Of a stretch of 64,000 nucleotides of DNA, positions 12,603 through 24,371 are shown one piece after another; within the stretch, counting starts at the first letter, position 1, and each line of letters starts with the position of its first letter. A program made the position numbers and the translations under genes. The notes beneath the pieces were generated by a model. The model was not told the origin of the DNA. It was given only the letters and a program-made list of their open reading frames with translations, and did no database searches. This DNA is from Chamaecrista fasciculata. Its lineage: Eukaryota; Streptophyta; Magnoliopsida; Fabales; Fabaceae. Location of the stretch: NCBI GenBank assembly GCA_003254925.1, contig QANZ01021110.1:95691-159690 (forward strand). The letters are read 5' to 3'.

Positions 12603-12608
12603 TATAAA
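12603..12608 (+). promoter_or_regulatory. TATA box of the FAS1-domain gene
   Basis: TATAAA lies in CATATAAACAGAGG, about 135 bp before a likely leader-exon donor (ATTCT|GTAAGT near 12738). The coding exon resumes after TATTATAG at 13173. Confidence 0.5.
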
Positions 12609-12873
12609 CAGAGGCAGCTCTCTATTTTATTCTATAAAGCACTGAACATAACAAAACCGAACTCCCAAACGGAGTTTCTACTGTTTCTATATCCATCAGG
12701 AGTGTTCGCTCGATCTGTGCATTTCGCTTCAGATTCTGTAAGTTTCTTCTTTATTTATTTCCTTGTGACGCTTAAGATCAAATCAGAATCCCAATGAACT
12801 CATGGGATCTCTCTATTTTTATCCGAGATTATGAAGCTCTCCATCTCTGATTTGAGAATCTTCTAAGCTTATA

Positions 12874-13065
12874 CATACATACATACATACATACCACCAA
12901 AGCCTTATCCCACTAGGTGGGGTCGGCTATATGGAACAACTGACGTTGATCCATACGAGAGACACGACAAATGTTTTACGTTGACTGTCGCTTGCCTAAC
13001 ACAACCCTCCTCTTTTAACGGGCTTGGGACCGTCAGTGTAAGCATAAGCAAACACAGGCAAAGTT
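12874..13065 (-). mobile_element. Au-like SINE
   Basis: A short element in the leader intron of the FAS1 gene with a perfect 17-bp target duplication (12857-12873 and 13066-13082). On the minus strand it contains CCATATAGCCGACCCCAC and GTGGGATAAGGCTTTGG, hallmarks of the widespread Au SINE family, and ends in a (TATG)n tail. The tail next to the duplication indicates target-primed insertion. Confidence 0.85.
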
Positions 13066-13176
13066 AATCTTCTAAGCTTATATTCTGCTTTTTATTGGTC
13101 AAAGACTCAAAGTTGAAATCTTTCCATGAAAAATAGCATCCCCAAAGTCAATAGGTTTCTGGGTTTATTATAGAAA

Positions 13177-13735
13177 ATGAGGCTTTTCTTAAAGCATCCA
13201 ATCTATCTTGTGGGCATTTTGGTATGTGTAAGCTGCCTTTTGATTCTGAGTGTCTCAGTTTTTAAGCTTCCAGAAGCGACCACTTGAAATAATGAAATGG
13301 GGTTTTACCACCCAACATTCAAATCCGGAAATGATGGTTGAGATGTTGCCTCAAGATCTTGTCTTTACTGTTTTTGTTCCATCTGAGGAAGCTTTCAAGC
13401 GATACTTACGATTGTCTGTGAATGAAAGTTTCAGAGAAGAGAAATTTAATGATACTTATGCAATTATCAGTCGTATATTAGGATTCTCAGCTGTCCCTCG
13501 CTCTCTTTCTTCAGTTGATGTACCACTTCATGAGCTTGTGTCATATTATTCCTTATCTGGGTTTCCATTATATATAGCAAAAGACATAGATGGAATGCTG
13601 GTCGTGAACAGAATTCGATCAGAAATGGTGGATGTTCGAAAGAGGAAGATTGTTGTGCATATCATGGAAGGGGTTATTATGGATGCTGATTTTGAGCAAT
13701 CTGTTCTGTCTGATGATGATACTGGGGAGGATTGA
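13177..13735 (+). CDS. FAS1-domain (fasciclin-like) protein, frame broken near the N-terminus
   Basis: Two overlapping frames make up this gene. From ATG 13177 one frame encodes a 36-residue signal-peptide-like sequence (MRLFLKHPIYLVGILVCV...) and stops at 13285-13287. The FAS1 domain is in the other forward frame, open from 13250 with no ATG until 13292, and ends at 13735. It shows the FAS1 H1 motif FTVFVPSEEAF and an H2-like VHIMEGVI, about 150 residues in all, enough for one domain. Fasciclin-like proteins are secreted or wall-associated adhesion proteins. The shift falls between the KLPEATT end of the first frame and EIMKWG in the second. It could be a real disabling indel, an assembly error, or a leaderless protein starting at the internal ATG. 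No GPI-anchor signal is visible. Confidence 0.7.
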
Positions 13736-13739
13736 CTTT

Positions 13740-15550
13740 ACACGATTTTGGTTCTGTATCTTAGCTTATACTTGTAATTATGTGATATTAAAAAATTATG
13801 AATAAGCTATCAATTTAGTCTTTCTAAAATTCATGACTCATAGCAATTTAGTCTCTCTATGGACTAAATTGTACAATATCATATTTATTGAAGAACTAAC
13901 TTGTAAGGAGTCATGAATTTTCAAAGGTTTTCAATAAATCTGAGACTAAACTAATAGTGGCAATATAATTTAAGTACCAAAATGTTAGTTTACTCGAAAA
14001 ATATTAGCCACTGGATCTTGAGTTCGATTTATGTTGCAGATTTACAATACCCTAGCTAGCTTATACATGTAACAACACTAAGTTCTAAATTGGTTAGTCT
14101 TTTTTTTTTCCAGGGTAGACTAAAGGGTTTTGAGTTTTGATTTGTGCTGATGATCCTTGTATACTGAATAATAAATCTTTTGGATGTATTGTTTCAGCCA
14201 CAATAGTCCTGTTTTTTAAGCTATAGTGACAAATTTTGTTTCGGCAATTTTTAGGTTGTTGTCAATGGTTTCAGCCACAATAAGATGATCTGTCTTGAAA
14301 ATACTTGGTATCTTTTCTTTTACAATTTATGATTGAAAAGCCTATAAAAGTCCCGCTCTCTTGTAACTGCTTATACTTGCTGATGAAGCATTTGTGGCAT
14401 TATCATTTTAGGACTTCAACTGGAAGTCATGAACAATGTGGCTATGACACATTATATTCAGACTTCTAAATAATAGGTGCTGAAAGCCATCACCATACGG
14501 GAACATAACCTTCATAGCTACATTCTGTTGAAAATACCATTAATAATAAGGCTATTGACACATAATGATTCATGATATTGGAAGATTGAAACATGCCCTA
14601 TACAAGATGACTCGTTTCTTATCCTCACACATTAAGGCGATGTGAAAACTCTATTGCAAAGAAGCTGATGAGACTTCCAAGCATATTATCTTTAAGTAGA
14701 AACTATAATCCAGATTCCAGCAGTGGACCAAAATGTAAGTTTTTAACCATCGGGATTAATTTGAGCATTCTACCTATTTTTTTAAAACTTGGATCCTCTC
14801 CTCCTTTAGTCCTATTTAAGCTAAACCCAACTTCACTAAGTTACAATAATGATTCATTTTCAAAATAGAACACCTTCTTCCCTTCTTCAAATCTTGTTTA
14901 CATGAAGTTCAAGGGCAAATCTAATGGTGGGTGTTCGATTTGCTCCACTATGAAAACATAGTAGTATGATCTCTGCATTCGTTTGCATGCATTCTCAAAT
15001 TTTGTGATTCTGATTCACCAAAAGAGTTAAAAGGGAAGAGCGGAAGAGTCTCTATAACCCTCTCTGGCTCTGACACATGATTCATTTTCGCAAAATCTGC
15101 CAAAAGATTCAAATTGGTCTCAATATTACGTTCGAGACGCGATTTGACTTTATTTGCTAACGATCTTAATTGGGCAGAGAAAGAACTTTTCAAGAGTTAG
15201 CACATAACTTAAAATCCCTCGCATTCGAACTTCAAGCGAGAGAGATATGACCAATTTCACTTGTTTGATCGTGAAATGAGTTACATACGTTTGGGACTCG
15301 ATTTAACTCCATTTGTTGATGGTTCTAAAGTACTTGTCTAAAGAAACTCGTAGCCCTGAATTCGTCACTTTTAACTTGTAAAAAAGAGAGATATGACCAT
15401 ATTAAATATTTTTGGGACTAATTTGAAACATCATGAAAAAATGTAAGACCAATCTAAAACAAATGAAAGATAAGGGACCAATTTGAAACCTACTCCATAC
15501 ATAAGGGACCAATTTGAGACTTTGGCCTTATATTTTTCATGGAAAAAAAT
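13740..15550. other. Intergenic, AT-rich with foldback debris
   Basis: There is no supported gene. Fragments of AATTTAGTCTCTC-type foldback repeats occur at 13800-13990. A stretch with repeated 'GGGACCAATTTGA' motifs lies at 15400-15530. An 81-codon minus-strand ORF (15193-14948) matches no family I know. Confidence 0.45.
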
Positions 15551-15625
15551 TATTATCTTATATTATATGGCTCCACCCCTCTCTGTCGTCCACATTTTAA
15601 AACTATAGTACAAAATTAATAATAA
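15551..15625. repeat. Dispersed repeat shared with intron 3 of SHOU4-like copy 2
   Basis: The block starting TTATATTATATGGCTCCACC, followed by CCT, a GTCGTCC core, CATTTTA and an ACTAAAATTAAT-like tail, recurs at about 33049-33125. The family is not identified. Confidence 0.6.
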
Positions 15626-15841
15626 GAGAAAAATTATTATTTGATTTTTTTTTTTACTGAATTAACGATTTAGTCCCTCATTTATTTTACATCCATATTT
15701 GCAACGTGGCTTCCCAAGCGCACTACAATTCTCTTCACTTCAATTCCTTTACTCTCCCTCGTTCTCCAATTCTTCTTTCCACTCATCGAATTAGGGTTTC
15801 CAACTTTCTGCTTCCTCTATAGTTTCCCCTCAAGTTTATCC

Positions 15842-16136
15842 ATATGAGGAAATAAATCTACAAGGGAGATGAAATCACTAGCTGCCATTCATCTTGAATG
15901 AAGTTAAGATCTTCAAACCACGGGATCCAAAGAGTTGCACAAGATGGAGTACTCATATCTTAACAAAGAAAGGGACCAAAGTTGGCAAATAATGAGAACT
16001 ATGCGTATGAAAACATCATTTGCAAGTTTTGGTTCCTTTCTTTGTCAAAACTTGAGTAGTTCATCTCGTGCAACTCTTTAGATCTTGTGACTTGAAGATC
16101 TTACTTACACTCTCTTACGGATTTATTTCCACATGT
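15842..16136. repeat. Long imperfect hairpin, possible MIR-like precursor
   Basis: Two arms of about 86 nt (15903-15990 and 16018-16103) are inverted copies at roughly 80% identity, separated by a loop of about 28 nt. Pairing extends outward to GGAAATAAATC-type ends (15848 and 16122), with an extra stretch of about 33 nt in the left arm. It follows a leader-like region containing TTAGGGTTTCC (15791). Shape and mismatch level fit a young MIR gene or an inverted duplication. I do not recognise a known mature miRNA in it. Confidence 0.6.
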
Positions 16137-18253
16137 TCATCAAGCTACAGTGGAGTTTTGATCGTTAGGGTTTTGCTCGATCAGTTGGTTCCCTAACATT
16201 CCTTAGGGTTTTTATTTGGACTTGTTTCTCTTGGCTCGATTCTCCATGGCAGTACCATTTGATTGATTGGTTCGGAATTTCACTGTTATTTCAACATTTT
16301 GTACTTCATTATCGCAGTGATACAAATACCATAGTTATCTTTATAAGTTTCAAAATAGAAATTTTGATGGTAGTGGGCATTAGCTTACTCAATTAGTTGG
16401 TTAAGGCTTCTATTCGTTTGTATGCTGTCATAATTGAATAATAGATACTAGTATTTCGCTCCAATTTCTTTCAAATGCGTTTTCTTGGAAGTTTGAAGTT
16501 ATTGCTGATTTATTTTATTTTCAAGGTATTGCAATGGTGAAGTGAGTAGAAGATGCAATATTTCTCAGTTTACATTAGAATCAGAAAGCAGGTGTTCTAA
16601 TTCCTAAACCTTGGGTTTGCTCGTTTCTTGCATCTCATAGAGTATGAAGTGTTTCATAAGTTATTCGTTATTCAATCCAATGAATGATGTTGTCTTCATG
16701 GTCATAAGTCACTAAATCAGTTTGCAGTCAAGTACCATTGCTTGTGCCAATTTACCAATTCAAGTATGTGTTATATCTTCATTGACGTGTCTCTTTCCAA
16801 TTAAAATAATGTTTCTGTTAAACACTGTCTCCATGAATTATTTGAATATTGGGAAGTCCAGGTACATAAATATATTTGTTGTTCTCTACTTATGCAAAGA
16901 AAATTAAATGTGGCTATGGTAATGAAATGGAAAGTGTGAGGAGGATGGTACTTTAATCATAGGCCTCTTTATACTTATTCTGTAGTGTTTCTGAATCCAT
17001 AACACCTAGACCATAATTTAACCCAGATAAAGAAACTCAACACAGAGGACTGAGAGTTCGAATTTGATTAATTTGGCCTTTTTCTGAATAATTTTTGTTT
17101 TGGTTCTAAATTTTGTATGCCCATTCTCATAGATGTTTAATTTTATACAGCACATGCTTCCAAGACTAGGTCCCTTTCTTGTGTTCATTTATTCATTTTT
17201 TCCTGTTTGTTATTTGGATGCATGGTTTCTGATGTTCCTGGAAATCAGGAACACTACTTATTTGAGATTTCTTTAGAGTCAGTTATTTGAGAATATGAGA
17301 AAAATTGAAATAGGTTCTAGTTTTGCAGAAAGTTTGATGCATTTGGACTTTCTTTTGTTCTTGGAAAGCATGGTTTTGCTCTTCACACAATATGCCCCAA
17401 ATGCTAATTAAGTGACCAATGTGTATATCACTGTTTGTTATCATTTTCTTATTATTGCTAGTTTTATTATAAGCATGTGTTTCTATGTTGGTTTTGGTGG
17501 GAGAGATACTGTGTTATTGAGCAATAATAGGAAGGGAGAAGGCTCAGAAGAGGTTAGAGAGGATTGGGGAACTAGGTTGGTTTTTACTTTGTCTGGTTTT
17601 GTTAGTTTCCCATCGAGTAAATGTATAAGTTAGTCTTTGAAAGATATACAAGTTGACAACTCAATTATTAGAAGTTTAGTTTACACATTTTAATCTATGA
17701 TTACATATTTTAGTCCTTAAAAGTTGTTCAGTCAATACAATTTAGTTCTTTAAAGCCTCTTTCAAGAACTAATTTTCAAGGATGAAAGGACTAAAGTGTT
17801 TTTTAAAGACTTGCATATATAAACTAAAGTTTTTTTGTATTGAATTGTCATCTCGTATCTTTTTCAGAGGTTAATTTGTATATTTACTCCATTCCTATCT
17901 CTTTACTTTGTATTCTGCGTTCTGAATCGGCCTTTATTTAGAAATATATCTGGCTTTCACATATGTGCTGTTCTGTTTTTTCTACATTATCCTAGATTCA
18001 GGTTTCATATCATATCAGGATAGAATATTATCAAGATTTACAATCAAGTGCATCCCAACTTTGTAGATCAGTCTTTTTATATCATTTTGGGTGGTCAAAG
18101 GCTATTATTAGTATTACTTACCTGGAAAAAACGTTTCGTTGCTTGTACTGTCTCAAGCAGTTTTCTGATTGAATGCAACAACAATAACCCTAAAGCCTTT
18201 TTCTTTTTCATTAGATGGAATTATAATACTTAAATCCTTCTTTATAGTTTATT
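16137..18253. other. Intergenic, no gene recognised
   Basis: The sequence is T-rich and could be transcribed flank of the hairpin, with leader-like TTAGGGTTT motifs near 16166 and 16203. A short foldback with AATTTAGTTC/GGACTAAAG motifs lies at 17640-17830. Short ORFs of 60-73 codons show no family motif. Confidence 0.4.
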
Positions 18254-19083
18254 GGTCAAAGTGTACTTTCGATTCCATAATTTTTGTTCAGATTTTAATT
18301 TGGTCCAATATTTTTTTTATTGCACTTTTAGTTTCATATCTTTATTCAGATTATAGATTTGGTCTCATATCTTTTGGTTAAGTTGGAAAATTAATCTCCT
18401 ATCTTTGCAAAAAGTTTCACTAATCTCCTATCTTTGCAAAAAGTTTCATTGTAAGTCTCACTTTATTAAGAAGTATGAGACTAATTATATATCTGACCCA
18501 AAGATATGGGACTAATTCTACAACATGATCAAAATATATGATTTTGCAATCTAACCTAAAGATCCGAGACTAAAAGTGCAACAAAAAAATTAGGGTAAAT
18601 TTCACTTTGGTACCCTATGGTTTGATCCTATTTCACTTTGGTACAATGTGGTTTGAAACCTGACACATTGGTACCCTGTGGTATTTTCCATTAACACTTT
18701 GGTACCCTTTGGAGCTATTTTGTAATTTTAACCATAACAAATTTTGTAAAAATTACATCTTGATCCCAAAATTTTTTAGTTTTCATTTTAGTCCCTAGAT
18801 AATATGTATCCAGAGACCTATTTGTAATTTTTTGAAAATCTTTTGGGGTCAATATGTAATTTTTGCAAAATTTGTTATGGTTAAAATTATAAAATAACTC
18901 CAAAGGGTACCAAAGTGTTGATGGAGAATACCACAGGGTACCAAAGTGTCAGGTTTCAAACCACAGGGTACTAAAGTGAAATAGAGTCAAATCACAGGGT
19001 ATCAAAGTGTAATTTATCCAAAAAATTATGAGATCAAATTGAAACTTGAAGAAAAATTATGAGACCAAAAGTGCATTTTGACC
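18254..19083. mobile_element. Foldback element carrying a nested MITE
   Basis: The ends GGTCAAAGTGTACTTT and AAAGTGCATTTTGACC are inverted copies, and the arms share ATAATTTTT and GATCAAATT-like motifs. The centre is occupied by the complete GGTACC MITE at 18593-19019. I see no reliable target duplication for the outer element. Confidence 0.6.
18593..19019. mobile_element. Mutator-like MITE, GGTACC foldback family (copy 2)
   Basis: A 427-bp element, near-identical in layout to 845-1274, with ends GGGTAAATTTCAC / GTGTAATTTATCC and tandem TTGGTACC motifs in each arm. It is flanked by a perfect 9-bp duplication AAAAAATTA (18584-18592 and 19020-19028) and inserted into an older foldback element. 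Confidence 0.85.
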
Positions 19084-19639
19084 TAATTTATTCAATTGTT
19101 TTCATCAGTCTTCTCTTACTCTAGTTATTAGACTTTTTTTTTCCATCTGCTTTGTTTTTGTAAAAAAAAAAATGGAAGTACTTGGAAGTTGAGACCTGAG
19201 GCCACGTCAACATTGTAGAAGGAATTAGTAGGGTTTTTGAGCATGTAGAGGTAGAAGTTTTCTTGATAATAGTTTCCTATGGCAACTTGCACCTATATTG
19301 AATGATTTGTTGGTTTGATCTTTTTGAAGAATACAAAGATGGGCAATTATTTAAAGGTATGTCTTTGAAGGTACGTAAACTTACAGTACTAGTCTTACAT
19401 GCTATTGATGTTAATAATGTTATGTTGTCAGTGATTTATAATTACAGCAACTAGCAACTCTCAAGCGCATTATTGTTGTGTAACTGGAAGCAGGATAAAT
19501 CAATAAATTGAAATAGAAAAGAAAGATAACCAAGTGATGTTGAGTTTAACAATGAGGATTTATTTTTGTCTGAAACATAATTAATAATTATTTAAAAGTA
19601 AGACAATGTCAAATATAGTACAAACAAAAACAAAGTAAA

Positions 19640-20335
19640 ATAGTTTACCCCTTCCTAGCATAAACATCAATAGACAGGATATCAACTAATAAAGGTGGGG
19701 TTTACAACCCATCCAAGAGAGCCCATTCTCGTGTCAGACAAATTGGCAAGACAATCAGTTGTTAAGATAACGGATCTAAGGATTTAATTATAGCTACAAC
19801 CATCTAAAGAACTGGAAACATAAATAATGTCATCTAAAAAGGACAAACACTTCCAATCAAAACAGCAAACAACCCCAGTGGCTGATCTAAAAAAAAACAT
19901 AATCAGATTCAAAGCAACAATAAATATTTAATAAAAAGCCTCCGTGGAAGAAGAACAAGAAACGATGTCGTGGGAGTACATAACCTAGAAAAAACGCCAC
20001 CTAGCACCCAAAAATCAGAGTCAAACTAGGAAGCCACCGTGGAAAGCCTAGTCTAGAGTCGCCGCCGTAGAAAAAGTCAGACCAGATCGATGCCATGGGA
20101 GTCCTGATCCAGAATGTCGCTGCCACACAATCCTAGAAATAAAGAAACACTCTCATAAAGAGAGAGACTCTTACGGGGGAGGGATTTTCAACACCCTCTA
20201 AACGGAAAACTATCATCGCTGTGCAGGAAAATAAAGGAGGGGCTACCACCGTTGGAAGGGTAGTAGCCTGACGGCTACTCTGCAAAGAGAAACATTAGGG
20301 AGAGAGAGAGAAAAGAAAAAAAAGCGGCTAGGATT
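19640..20335 (-). other. GC-richer island, retroelement-like, unassigned
   Basis: This stands out from its AT-rich surroundings. Read on the minus strand it starts with a CT-rich leader-like block (about 20330-20290) and continues through CCGTCAGGCTACTACCC and GGCGGCGACTCTAG to a stretch with ATGGGTTGTAAACCCCACC. It has no long ORF and no clear terminal repeats. It resembles a truncated LINE or LTR leader, but I cannot name the family. Confidence 0.35.
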
Positions 20336-20339
20336 TCAC

Positions 20340-22540
20340 GAAAGTGATAATTAGTTAGTAAGAGGGGTTAGTTTCTTACAATGTAATAAATTTAAATTCG
20401 AATCGATACTAAAATTTAAAATCTGAGTGCTTCGAATTAGATTATTTCTATTGGTAGATACCTACCAAAAATCAAAAAGAAAGATAGAAAATTATAACAT
20501 TTTGAATTTTATGAAATTCTAAATATCAAGAAAAAGATAAAAGGAGAATTTTAAACTTTTGTAATGAATTAAGAAAGAGGTAAGAGAATTTTCTATAATT
20601 TCATCTATTGAGGTGAAATTATAAATACCAATAAAAAACATCTCGTAAAACTTATCATGGAATTTGAATTACCAAGAATTTCTTTTCTGAGGTAATTTTT
20701 CAAATTTTATTTTCTCCTATAAATTTACCTCATCAAACATAGCCTAGATTTTAATTTTGGGAAAAGATACTTGCAAATTTCTATCGTGGGATGACCATAA
20801 AATGTATTTTGAGATTTATGTTATATTTTTTTAAATCTTATTGTATGAATTCCAATCATTCATAGATTGAAAGTTAGAATGTTCAAAATAATTTTAACTT
20901 TTTTCAATAAAATTATGTTTCGAAATTCCTATGTAGTTTTTTTTGAAAAATACATATTATAGATATTTTGAAATAGAGACATAAAGATCTCAAAATAATT
21001 TAGTAAGAAAAATAAAATATTTTTTGAAAATTTTTATTTTTTTTAAAATATATGTAAAAGAATTAAAATGATGAAAAGAGAAAGTGACTAGAGGAGAAGG
21101 AAATGTTAATTTTTAATTATTTATTATTTTCTTTTTTTATTTAGTTATTGATGTTTTCTTTAAAATATTTTAATTCAAATTATCTTGAATTTATATAGAA
21201 TGAGGAAGATGAATTGTTGATGACATTAATATTCTTTTAAATTTTCAACTTATTAAATAAGAGAAAGATATCACTATATCTAATTTTCTTTATTTCTTTT
21301 TATTAACCTCAAATTCAAATTTATCATGAGACATTACCCACTTTGATGATTGGGTCAGTTTATATAATGTTATTTAGAGGTTTTTGGATATGTTTTGTAA
21401 TTTTTTATAATTTATTGTAGGTATTTTAGGCATTTAGATATGATAATTATTGCCTCTTTATTATAATTGTATTTTGGTCCTTTTATCTAATTTTATTGTG
21501 GATTAGTTTAATTAGGATTAATTGGTAAATTGTTTAAGAGCTAATTAATTAAGTTAATTGACCATTCCTATGAGTTTTCATGAAAATGTCATTTTGGTCC
21601 CTATATAAGAACTCTCCATGATTTTAATGGTGCAATGATAGCCGAGTCATCCTGTAACTCCGAGTATTTCTCCATTTTTGATATATTTTTATAATTTTCT
21701 TGTTGTCTCTCTTAGTTCTTAATTCAAATTACTTTAAAAATCAAATTTGTAGTTTAGTGTATAACTTTTGTTGCCGAATCAATTAATTGCTTGTGCCTTG
21801 AATTGCTCTTTACTCTATATTTCGGGGAGTCCTTTGAGAACACGACCTGGCATGGTACATTATACTATATATATTTAGTAGATTTATTTGACGCGTTTGT
21901 GACAGGCGCAATCACACCATTAACAAAGTATAGTTGGTATATAATTGAGTTTCTTAATCATGATGTCTTAAATTTGATCCTAATTATGTATATAAAAGAA
22001 AACTTTATTAATAGAAGTAAAACTCACTTCGAGGCCAAAAAAAAAAAATTCACTTCGAAGAAAACTAATATCTAGTTGATAAGAAATATGATTAAGAACA
22101 ATACGTCACGTCTTCTAGCTCTCCCAAATTCATACAAGAAAATCTTAAAAAAAGAAAATAGACTTGTTAGTGAATTTCAATCAGAATTCAGTTCCAGAAA
22201 GAAGTTTGATCCCTCATCCATGGAGGAAGCTGTGATTATGAGTCAAGTACTCAAAGGAAGCATGGTGTAATGTAATGCCATACAGATCATACCTAATAGA
22301 CAATTGGTACTGGAATTTGTAACGAATGGAAATATTATTTATTATATTTATATTAGAGTATTCAAAAGTACTAGATTTTCAATAATTTGATTTTTGAAGT
22401 GTCCCATTCTTCTGAGCTAGCTCACTAGACAGTGAAAGATTTATATTTAAGTGGACAAAGAATTAAGGAAGATTCATATTTAAGATCCTCACGTCATAGT
22501 AAAATATATGGGTATATACATGATATTTATATCATGTTCT
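20340..22540. other. AT-rich intergenic, no supported gene
   Basis: Mostly low-complexity A/T sequence. A 64-codon plus-strand ORF (22076-22270) has a coding-like composition with charged residues but matches no family I know. I leave it as an unassigned fragment. Confidence 0.4.
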
Positions 22541-22548
22541 CCTTATTT

Positions 22549-22726
22549 TTGGTTTCTCAAGGTATCCCCAACCCGATAGGCCAAGAATTAATCCTTCGTG
22601 GATCAGTGCTCCATTTAAGAGTCTGCCGCTGGCCAATTGGTTGCTGCATACACAAGGCAGGATTCGAACCCCCGACCTTGCTTAAGCGACCTAGTGAGCT
22701 TGACCACTAGGCCAACCAACCTTGGT
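22549..22726 (-). mobile_element. tRNA-derived SINE
   Basis: On the minus strand this 178-bp element opens with GTTGGCCTAGTGGTCAAG (box A) and carries GGTTCGAATCC (box B), the internal RNA polymerase III promoter inherited from a tRNA. A perfect 17-bp target duplication flanks it (22532-22548 and 22727-22743). Confidence 0.88.
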
Positions 22727-22888
22727 TCATGTTCTCCTTATTTGTTTAAGCAAAAGTTACTTTCATACTTTCAAAATAACGCCTTTTAATTAATATGTTT
22801 GCATGCCTAATGTCTCGTCACTTGCAGAGTGTATCCAAAGTATGTGACTGACCAGAATCACAAAAAGCCTAAACATTTGACTAAGGCC

Positions 22889-23951
22889 CAGTTCGTTTCC
22901 GTTTTGATTATAATCTGTTTTGATTATAATCATAATAAACATGTTCGTTTACGTTTTTTTTCCTGATTCAATTATAATCATGATTTTTTTATAATCAAAC
23001 ACACTCAATTACACTTATACCCCTATATACATACCTAAAATTACCTATACTCTCATTCATTCAATCAAAAATCACAAGGGCAAAATGGTCATTTCCATAA
23101 ATATTGGGCCATTTTACAATTACTCATTATTGTGTAGGGCTAAAATGTTATTTTGCCCAAAATATTTAGGGATCAAATTGGCAATTTAGCCATTCTCACA
23201 ATTCTTCTCTGTTCCTTTCTCTTCCTCCCGCAAAACCCATTTCCAAATCCACCATTTCTCATTTCCAAACCCATTTCTCAGTTCATCTTAATGGAGTAAA
23301 CAAAAATAATTATATATTATTTCTCTTCAACTAATGCCATGTACGATCATCCATCTGGGTTCTTCGAGAAATTCTTTCCCCATAAATCGTTTCTTGTTGG
23401 GTCACGCACTGCATATATGCAGTTGAAGGTTGAAGGTTGGGTCACGTTTCTTGTTAGGAAGCAAAGGCCGTTGAAGGTTGTGTTCACGCACTGCATATAT
23501 GCAGTTCTAAATCTGAAATAGTTTGGAAGCAAAATCTTGAGAGAGAGAGAGAGAGAGAGANNNNNNNNNNNNNNNNNNNNNNNNNNNNNNNNNNNNNNNN
23601 NNNNNNNNNNNNNNCCAACCAACTCACAAAAATAATCAAGATTTCACGTTTTTCAAGGCAAACAGTAACATTTTTGTTTTTTTTCACAACAACAATCACA
23701 TCCAAACACACTTTTATTATAATCAAATCACACCTTACTTTTTCTAACTTTTTCTTCCATTTATACCCCTATACAATTTATCAATTTCCTTACTTTTTAT
23801 CCACCTACCACAATCATTACATACCCATTTTAATAATTTCACACAAATAATCAACAATCATCCAAACACCACTACAAAAATAATCAAATTTGATTATAAT
23901 CAAACCATGATTATAATCAAAACAGATTTTAAAAAAAACGGAAACGAACTG
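22889..23951. mobile_element. TIR element (hAT- or PIF-like), with assembly gap
   Basis: A 1063-bp element with inverted ends CAGTTCGTTTCCGTTTT / AAAACGGAAACGAACTG and subterminal GATTATAATC repeats. No clean target duplication is visible, so the superfamily is unsettled. The interior holds a (GA)n run entering a 54-base N gap (23561-23614) and two copies of the palindrome ACTGCATATATGCAGT. There is no transposase. Confidence 0.7.
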
Positions 23952-23998
23952 ATTAAAAGAATACAAATTCAGTATTTTTATTTTTTATTTTATTTTAG

Positions 23999-24362
23999 TG
24001 AGAAAATCTACTATTTGACCTCTCTGAATTTATAACGAGTCAACTAATCAGTTCCTAAATAATTAAAATATACTACTCAATCCCTGAATTATTACAATTG
24101 TCAACAATTTGGTCTTTGAGTCAAATTCAGAAACCAAAAAGTAAAAACTTAAATACAAATTTATGGATCAAATAGTATTAAATTAATACAAATTTAAGGA
24201 CAAAAAAGTATAAAAATAATTTAAATTCAGGGATGAAATTATCACTATCGACCAAATAGTTGACAATTGAAAAATTTTAGAGACTAAATTGTATATTTTA
24301 ATTATTTAAAAACTAATTATTTCACTTAATATAAATTTAGAAACTAAAAAATAAAATTCTTC
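23999..24362. mobile_element. MITE of the GAGAAAA family
   Basis: A 364-bp foldback starting TGAGAAAATCTACTATTTG and ending in an AT-rich inverted copy, with repeated 'GTTGACAATT' blocks in the arms. It is flanked by a perfect 9-bp duplication TTATTTTAG (23990-23998 and 24363-24371). Confidence 0.7.
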
Positions 24363-24371
24363 TTATTTTAG

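Noticed and set aside
22432-22710. 92-codon ORF
   Set aside because: Most of it reads through the antisense strand of a tRNA-derived SINE.
22620-22726. Functional tRNA gene
   Set aside because: Box A and box B are present, but the sequence continues into a SINE body with a 17-bp target duplication and does not fold as a full cloverleaf.
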